Shown: positions 6,716 to 10,532 of the stretch, one piece after another | Numbering within the stretch: the stretch's first letter is position 1 | Layout of the letters: each line of letters starts with the position of its first letter | Notes under the pieces: generated by a model | What the model was told of the DNA's origin: nothing | Databases searched by the model: none | What the model saw: the letters and a program-made list of their open reading frames with translations, nothing else | Program-made: the position numbers and the translations under genes | Source: Lachnospiraceae bacterium UBA6998 | Lineage (GTDB): Bacteria; Bacillota; Clostridia; Lachnospirales; Lachnospiraceae | DNA: 10,532 nucleotides | Direction: 5' to 3' | NCBI GenBank assembly: GCA_002448395.1 | Contig: DJXS01000063.1 | Location: 1-10,532, forward strand

Positions 6716-7618
6716 TCAGTTCATATCCGTATCGGAAGAGAGATGGAACATCGTTCCGACTCCCTTATCTGTGAAGAACTCCAGCAGCATGCTGTGAGGG
6801 ATCCTGCCGTCCAGAATATGGACTCTGTGTACGCCCCCGCGGACCGCCTGAGTGCAGTTTGTGAGTTTGGGAAGCATCCCGCCTCCGATGATGCCGTCTG
6901 CGATCAGCTGCTCCGCTTCCGCGATGGTGATCCTGTTTATAAAGGAAGAAGGATCATTGATATCTCTGTAAAGGCCTGCAATATCAGTCAGATATACTAA
7001 CCTGTCAGCCTTCACGGATCTTGCGATAGCGCTGGCCGCCTCGTCAGCATTTATATTGTAGGTGTCAAAATTCTCATCCATTCCGATCGGCGCTACGATC
7101 GGAAGATAATCATTGTCCAGAAGATCATAGAGGATCTTGGGCCTTACTTTGCAGACTTCCCCCACATAGCCGATATCCTGGCCGTCGGAGTACTTTCTAT
7201 TGACAGTAAGGAGCTTGCCGTCTTTACCGCTGATACCTACTGACTTTACGCCCAGTTCCTCCACCATGCGGACAAGGTCCTTATTGACTCTTCCAAGGAC
7301 CATCTCGGCGATCTCCATTGTCTCTTCGTCAGTCACGCGAAGGCCGTTTATGAACTGCGCTTCTTTTCCGCTCTTTTCCACCCACTTGCTGATCGCCTTG
7401 CCGCCTCCGTGGACGATGATGGGCTTGAATCCTACGAGTTTGAGGAGCGTCACATCCTTGATCACATTCCTCTGCAGCTCCTCGTTGTTCATCGCGCTTC
7501 CGCCGTACTTAATAACAACGATCTTTCTGTTGAATTTCTGGATATAGGGCAGAGCTTCGATCAGCACTGACGCTTTGCGCTGCGCCTCGGTCTGTTCCCG
7601 GTTCAGATATGTTTCCAT
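6716..7618 (-). CDS. argB: Acetylglutamate kinase, with features of the arginine-inhibited type
   Basis: This 300-residue amino-acid kinase phosphorylates N-acetylglutamate with ATP. The fold signatures are [10 protein letters not shown] (34-43), [12 protein letters not shown] (66-77), [18 protein letters not shown] (91-108), the nucleotide-site segment [12 protein letters not shown] (206-217), and GGGMLPKL (245-252). An N-terminal helix of about 25 residues ([20 protein letters not shown]) precedes the kinase core, and the C-terminus has [16 protein letters not shown] (275-290). In known enzymes such as those of Thermotoga and Pseudomonas these two features go with hexamer formation and feedback inhibition by arginine. 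The ATG at 7618 is preceded by GGAG. It lies 88 bases downstream of argJ with no terminator seen, and 20 bases before argD. Confidence 0.95.
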   Translation of the reverse strand: METYLNREQTEAQRKASVLIEALPYIQKFNRKIVVIKYGGSAMNNEELQRNVIKDVTLLKLVGFKPIIVHGGGKAISKWVEKSGKEAQFINGLRVTDEETMEIAEMVLGRVNKDLVRMVEELGVKSVGISGKDGKLLTVNRKYSDGQDIGYVGEVCKVRPKILYDLLDNDYLPIVAPIGMDENFDTYNINADEAASAIARSVKADRLVYLTDIAGLYRDINDPSSFINRITIAEAEQLIADGIIGGGMLPKLTNCTQAVRGGVHRVHILDGRIPHSMLLEFFTDKGVGTMFHLSSDTDMN

Positions 7619-7706
7619 AATTTATCTCCATTCCGGATATGCCGCTGATTAGATATATGTTTCCGGCAGTATCCCTGATCTTTGTATGTTTTGACAGATC
7701 TGTGGT

Positions 7707-8933
7707 TCAGCTTCTGTAGTCCGCGTTGATCTTGACATAGTCGTAAGTGAGGTCGCATCCCCATGCGGTCGCTTCCGCTTTTCCCATATTCATATCCGCT
7801 GTGATGACCACCTTCTCGCCGGAGAGGAGCTCAGTAGCCTTCTTTTCGCTGTAGTCTGCGGCGCTTCCGTTAGTGAATATAAGGATTTTGTCTTCTCCCT
7901 CGCCAAAATACAGATCGCATTTGTCAGGATCGAACATAACACCGGAATAGCCGAGAGCGCACAGGATTCTTCCCCAGTTCGCGTCTTTGCCGAATACAGC
8001 TGCCTTGGTCAGACTGGAAGTTATGACGCTCTTAGCGAGGATTCTCGCGTTTTTAAGGTTATCCGCATGAATGACTCTCGTCTCGATGAGTCTGGTGCAG
8101 CCCTCACCGTCTCCTGCCATCTTCATGGCAAGTTCCCGGCATACCGTTCTGAGCGCCTCATAGAATGCGGCATAGTCTGCGCTGTTCTCGTCAGCGATGG
8201 GCGCATTGCCTGCAAGGCCGTTTGCGAGAACAAGCAGTGTGTCGTTGGTGGAAGTATCCCCATCTACGGAGATCATATTGAATGTCTCCTGGACGATCTC
8301 ACTGAGTGCCTTCTGCAGCAGGTTCTTCTCAATGGCGGCGTCTGTTGTCACATAGCCGAGCATTGTGCACATATTGGGGTGGATCATTCCGGATCCCTTG
8401 GCCATGCCGCCGATCACCGCTTTCTTTCCGCCCGCTTCGAATTCATATGCTGTCTCTTTATGAACAGTGTCCGTGGTCATGATCGCCTTTGCGGCTTCTG
8501 TGCCGGCTTCGATCCCGGGCTTTTTCTTCTCCGCAAGCTTTCTTACGCCGGCTCTGATGCGGTCAATAGGCAGCTGGAAGCCTATAACACCTGTAGATCC
8601 CACGAGAACGGAGTCCGCGTCAATGTTAAGACATGCAGCTGCTTCTTCAGCGGTCTGCTTGCAGTATTCCATTCCTTCACTGCCTGTGCATGCATTTGCT
8701 ATGCCGGAATTAACGATCACCGCGTGAGCAGGCTTTCCGCTGTATACCATGTTCCTGTCCCAGATGACCGGGGCAGCTTTGACTACATTTGTTGTAAAAG
8801 CACCGGCACATACACAGGGCTCCTTACTGAAAACGAGCGCCATGTCAGTTCTTCCTTCATATTTAATATGCGCGGCTGCCGATGCTGCTTCAAAACCCTG
8901 CGCGGCTGTGACGCCTCCCTCGATCTTCTTCAT
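7707..8933 (-). CDS. argJ: Glutamate N-acetyltransferase / ornithine acetyltransferase
   Basis: ArgJ moves the acetyl group from N-acetylornithine to glutamate, and bifunctional forms also use acetyl-CoA. It is made as one chain that cuts itself into alpha and beta parts. From ATG 8933 the product is 408 residues, the usual length. Motifs are GGVTAAQGFEA (6-16), AVIVNSGIANACTG (71-84), VLVGSTGVIG, GMAKGSGMIHPNM (176-188), then Cys189-Thr190-Met-Leu at the expected cleavage point with Thr190 as nucleophile, SVDGDTSTNDT (222-232) and GRILCALGYSG. A GTG 18 bases further upstream is in frame, but the ATG is preferred because GGAGG lies six bases before it and KKIEGGVTA is the normal beginning. 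Only one base separates it from the stop of the GNAT gene. The residue before the cleavage Thr is usually Ala. Confidence 0.95.
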   Translation of the reverse strand: MKKIEGGVTAAQGFEAASAAAHIKYEGRTDMALVFSKEPCVCAGAFTTNVVKAAPVIWDRNMVYSGKPAHAVIVNSGIANACTGSEGMEYCKQTAEEAAACLNIDADSVLVGSTGVIGFQLPIDRIRAGVRKLAEKKKPGIEAGTEAAKAIMTTDTVHKETAYEFEAGGKKAVIGGMAKGSGMIHPNMCTMLGYVTTDAAIEKNLLQKALSEIVQETFNMISVDGDTSTNDTLLVLANGLAGNAPIADENSADYAAFYEALRTVCRELAMKMAGDGEGCTRLIETRVIHADNLKNARILAKSVITSSLTKAAVFGKDANWGRILCALGYSGVMFDPDKCDLYFGEGEDKILIFTNGSAADYSEKKATELLSGEKVVITADMNMGKAEATAWGCDLTYDYVKINADYRS

Positions 8934-8934
8934 C

Positions 8935-9405
8935 TTACTCCTCCGTTTCACTCTCTATAAAACGCGTGATATTCGCTTCGTTCAGAATAAACTCATAGTA
9001 ATTGCAGTCAGGACGGCAAGTCCATCCGATCTGCTTCCAAAAAGCATTTCCCGCGTCATTCTTCGTAAACGCGATCAGCGCGATCTTATTGATCTTCATT
9101 TTCTTAAGTTCGTTCATGCAGTAGATGACCATCTGTGTAGCGATGCCCTGCCTTCGGTAGGACTTCTTCACACATACATGGTAGAAGCTTGCCTGTCTGC
9201 CGTCGTGCCCGCACAATATGGAGCCGACGATCCTGTCTCCGTCACAGGCTACTACGCTGGTAGTTGGATTTCTCTCAAGAAACCTCTCGATATCTTCTCT
9301 GGAATCGTCTATACTGCGGATCCCGAAGCCTCTTATACTTAACCACAGATTCCGGACATTGTCGTAATCGCCGTTCACCATGGGGCGTATTTCAATATTT
9401 GTCAT
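8935..9405 (-). CDS. Small GNAT acetyltransferase, first gene of the arg operon; candidate N-acetylglutamate synthase
   Basis: This is a 156-residue single-domain GNAT protein that transfers an acetyl group from acetyl-CoA. Visible features are the N-terminal IEIRPMVNGDYDNVRNLW, the strand VVACDGDRIVGSILCGHDG, the conserved beta4 strand ASFYHVCVKKSYRRQGIA, in which R-R-Q-G-I-A is the acetyl-CoA pyrophosphate loop (about 88-93), and the late NDAGNAFWKQIGW (115-127) typical of the fold. The substrate cannot be read from sequence. It starts at ATG 9405 after AAGGA, is the first gene after the divergent promoter region, and its last codons contain the argJ SD. This position, often held by argC in argCJBD clusters, suggests it makes N-acetylglutamate, as short single-domain synthases do in Mycobacterium and Campylobacter. 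A RimI/YpeA-like protein or small-molecule acetyltransferase is the alternative. Confidence 0.85.
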   Translation of the reverse strand: MTNIEIRPMVNGDYDNVRNLWLSIRGFGIRSIDDSREDIERFLERNPTTSVVACDGDRIVGSILCGHDGRQASFYHVCVKKSYRRQGIATQMVIYCMNELKKMKINKIALIAFTKNDAGNAFWKQIGWTCRPDCNYYEFILNEANITRFIESETEE

Positions 9406-9464
9406 ATTATTCCTTTACTTTTTACTTCCTTTTAAAGTTATGCAGTCTGATAATATCACAATTT

Positions 9465-9494
9465 TTTATATAATAAAGAACTATTTTTAATCAA
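9465..9494 (-). promoter_or_regulatory. Candidate promoter for the GNAT-argJBD operon
   Basis: On the minus strand TTGATT (9494-9489) and TATAAA (9470-9465) are 18 bases apart, within an AT-rich stretch about 60 bases before the GNAT ATG. The -35 box lies inside a tandem pair of TTTAATCA (9486-9493 and 9495-9502). The surrounding A/T richness makes other placements possible. Confidence 0.4.
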
Positions 9495-9503
9495 TTTAAT
9501 CAG

Positions 9504-9620
9504 CGAATATACATCATATGCATCTTTTATGCATTATAAACGCATATTATGCAGTTTTCAATGAATATTTTTCGAATATTATTAAATTATATTCATAATC
9601 CCTATTGCATTTCCGAATAT
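9504..9620. promoter_or_regulatory. Candidate operator cluster between the divergent arg genes
   Basis: Direct reading shows (C/T)GAATAT at 9504-9510, 9562-9568, 9573-9579 and 9614-9620, and the inverted form ATATTCA at 9589-9595. Also present are ATGCAT twice, five bases apart (9518-9523, 9529-9534), and the near-palindrome GCATATTATGC (9542-9552). The known ArgR/AhrC operator is built from TGAAT and ATTCA half-sites, so these look like half-sites. None forms a perfect canonical ARG box with four-base spacing, so the assignment to ArgR is inferred from context. Confidence 0.4.
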
Positions 9621-9633
9621 GCTGTTGTATAGT
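9605..9633 (+). promoter_or_regulatory. Candidate sigma-A-like promoter for argG
   Basis: TTGCAT (9605-9610) and TATAGT (9628-9633) are separated by 17 bases. Transcription would start near 9640, leaving a leader of about 58 bases before the argG ATG. One GAATAT copy (9614-9620) lies in the spacer, where a bound repressor would block RNA polymerase. Confidence 0.55.
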
Positions 9634-9697
9634 ACACAAATGTAAGACCTGCTTACGACAAAAATACAATGTATATATAGAAATGGAGGAACTCACA

Positions 9698-10532
9698 ATG
9701 TCCGAACAGAAAGAAAAAGTAATCCTCGCCTACAGCGGCGGTCTTGATACCACAACCATTATTCCGTGGCTCAAAGAAAATTACGACTTCGATGTCGTCT
9801 GCGTCTGCATCGACTGCGGTCAGGAGGAAGAACTCGATCATCTTGAAGAGCGTGCAATATATTGCGGCGCTTCCAAGCTCTATATCCTGGATGTCAATGA
9901 TGAGTTCGCCGAGGAATACATTGTACCCTGCGTCCAGGCACACGCCGTCTACGAGAACAAATATCTTCTCGGCACATCCATGGCACGTCCGCTGATCGCC
10001 AAGAAGCTTGTCGAGATCGCCCGCAAAGAAGGCGCTACGACCATCTGCCACGGCGCAACCGGCAAGGGCAACGACCAGATCCGCTTCGAGCTCGGCATCA
10101 AGGCTCTTGCTCCCGATCTCAAGATCATTGCCGCATGGCGCAGCAATAAGTGGAACATGGACTCCCGTGAATCCGAGATCGAATACTGCCAGAAGCATGG
10201 CATCGATCTCCCCTTCTCCGCGGACAGCAGCTACAGCCGCGACCGCAACCTCTGGCACATCAGCCACGAGGGTCTCGAGCTCGAGGATCCTTCCCTGATG
10301 CCCAACTACGATCACCTTCTGGTCCTGAGCAAGACTCCTATGGCTGCTCCCGACGAAATCACCTATGTGACCATGACCTTTGAGGCGGGCGTTCCCAAGA
10401 CTGTCAACGGCAAAGAGATGAAGGTCGCTGATATCATCCGCACTCTTAACAAGCTCGGCGGAGAGAACGGCATCGGCATTATCGACATCGTTGAAAACCG
10501 CGTAGTAGGCATGAAGTCCCGCGGCGTCTATG
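9698..10532 (+). CDS. argG: Argininosuccinate synthase, N-terminal 278 residues (cut by window edge)
   Basis: ArgG joins citrulline and aspartate using ATP. The reading frame is open from ATG 9698 to the window end; full-length enzymes have about 400 residues. The N-terminal ATP-pyrophosphatase loop is AYSGGLDTT (11-19), followed by [56 protein letters not shown] and IAAWRSNKW, all standard for this family. GGAGG lies eight bases before the ATG. It is the only plus-strand gene, transcribed away from the argJBD operon across a shared 292-base regulatory region. Its codon use is strongly biased to C-ending codons such as CTC, GGC, GCC and ATC, more than its neighbours, which may reflect high expression. 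Confidence 0.97.
   Translation, partial: MSEQKEKVILAYSGGLDTTTIIPWLKENYDFDVVCVCIDCGQEEELDHLEERAIYCGASKLYILDVNDEFAEEYIVPCVQAHAVYENKYLLGTSMARPLIAKKLVEIARKEGATTICHGATGKGNDQIRFELGIKALAPDLKIIAAWRSNKWNMDSRESEIEYCQKHGIDLPFSADSSYSRDRNLWHISHEGLELEDPSLMPNYDHLLVLSKTPMAAPDEITYVTMTFEAGVPKTVNGKEMKVADIIRTLNKLGGENGIGIIDIVENRVVGMKSRGVY

Noticed and set aside
7619..7706. Regulatory element in the 88-base argJ-argB gap (ACAGATCTGT palindrome at 7694-7703, CCGGAA repeats)
   Set aside because: The palindrome is short and close to the argJ stop, and no stem plus T-run or promoter pair could be supported.
8934..8951. Upstream GTG start for argJ (six extra residues)
   Set aside because: The ATG at 8933 has a strong SD at proper spacing and matches the usual ArgJ N-terminus, while the GTG lies within the end of the GNAT gene.
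8067..8960. Plus-strand open frame of 297 codons opposite argJ
   Set aside because: It is antisense to a well-conserved gene, Cys/His-rich without a recognisable motif, and has no SD or family likeness.
9518..9598. Possible 26-residue leader peptide upstream of argG (ATG 9518, TAA 9596-9598)
   Set aside because: It has no SD and no arginine codons, and it lies upstream of the best argG promoter, so it would not be on the argG transcript.
9653..10315. Long minus-strand open frame (220 codons) opposite argG
   Set aside because: It is fully antisense to a clear argininosuccinate synthase; the C-ending codon bias of argG removes stops on the other strand. The product has no recognisable domain.
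1..10532. CRISPR arrays, insertion sequences, tRNA or rRNA genes, toxin-antitoxin or phage-defence genes
   Set aside because: No regularly spaced repeats, transposase motifs, cloverleaf sequences or defence domains were seen; the window is filled by core-type genes.

Overview
The window looks like chromosomal DNA of a Gram-positive anaerobe of the class Clostridia, most like Lachnospiraceae. This is inferred from three things: OmpR-type two-component proteins of the WalRK/PhoPR style, a GerMN-domain lipoprotein, and Shine-Dalgarno (SD) sites of the AGGAG type before most genes. Base composition is fairly balanced. No transposase, integrase, tRNA, rRNA or CRISPR array is visible. No gene-free stretch reaches 300 bases; the longest gap is 292 bases, at 9406-9697.

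Left half (1-5257, all minus strand). Reading in the direction of transcription, the order is comEA (DNA receptor), an OmpR-family response regulator, its sensor histidine kinase, a double-GerMN lipoprotein, a strong terminator, and then the 5' part of comEC (DNA-uptake channel), which runs off the window. The regulator, kinase and lipoprotein overlap one another by 11 and 4 bases, so they are probably translationally coupled. No convincing terminator or promoter separates comEA from the regulator, so one transcript may run from about 5295 to the terminator at 829-875. The kinase has an unusual C-terminal tail of about twelve Lys/Ala/Thr/Ser-rich nonapeptide repeats. In both comEA and comEC mRNAs the SD can be folded into a hairpin just before the start codon.

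Right half (5405-10532) is arginine biosynthesis. On the minus strand a small GNAT acetyltransferase, argJ, argB and argD follow each other closely and end at a hairpin (5405-5447). On the plus strand argG starts divergently and runs off the right edge. The GNAT gene sits one base upstream of argJ, and its last codons carry the argJ SD, so it is a candidate N-acetylglutamate synthase that primes the acetyl cycle: ArgJ recycles the acetyl group, ArgB (with the features of an arginine-inhibited kinase) phosphorylates acetylglutamate, and ArgD makes acetylornithine. argC, argF and argH are not in the window. The AT-rich divergent region holds two candidate promoters and repeated GAATAT and GCAT motifs that may be operators for an arginine repressor.

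Most of this is ordinary core metabolism and signalling. The parts worth a second look are the repeat tail on the kinase, the regulator-kinase-GerMN lipoprotein unit (which resembles actinobacterial MtrAB-LpqB), the placement of that unit between two competence genes, the paired leader hairpins, and the GNAT-argJ coupling.
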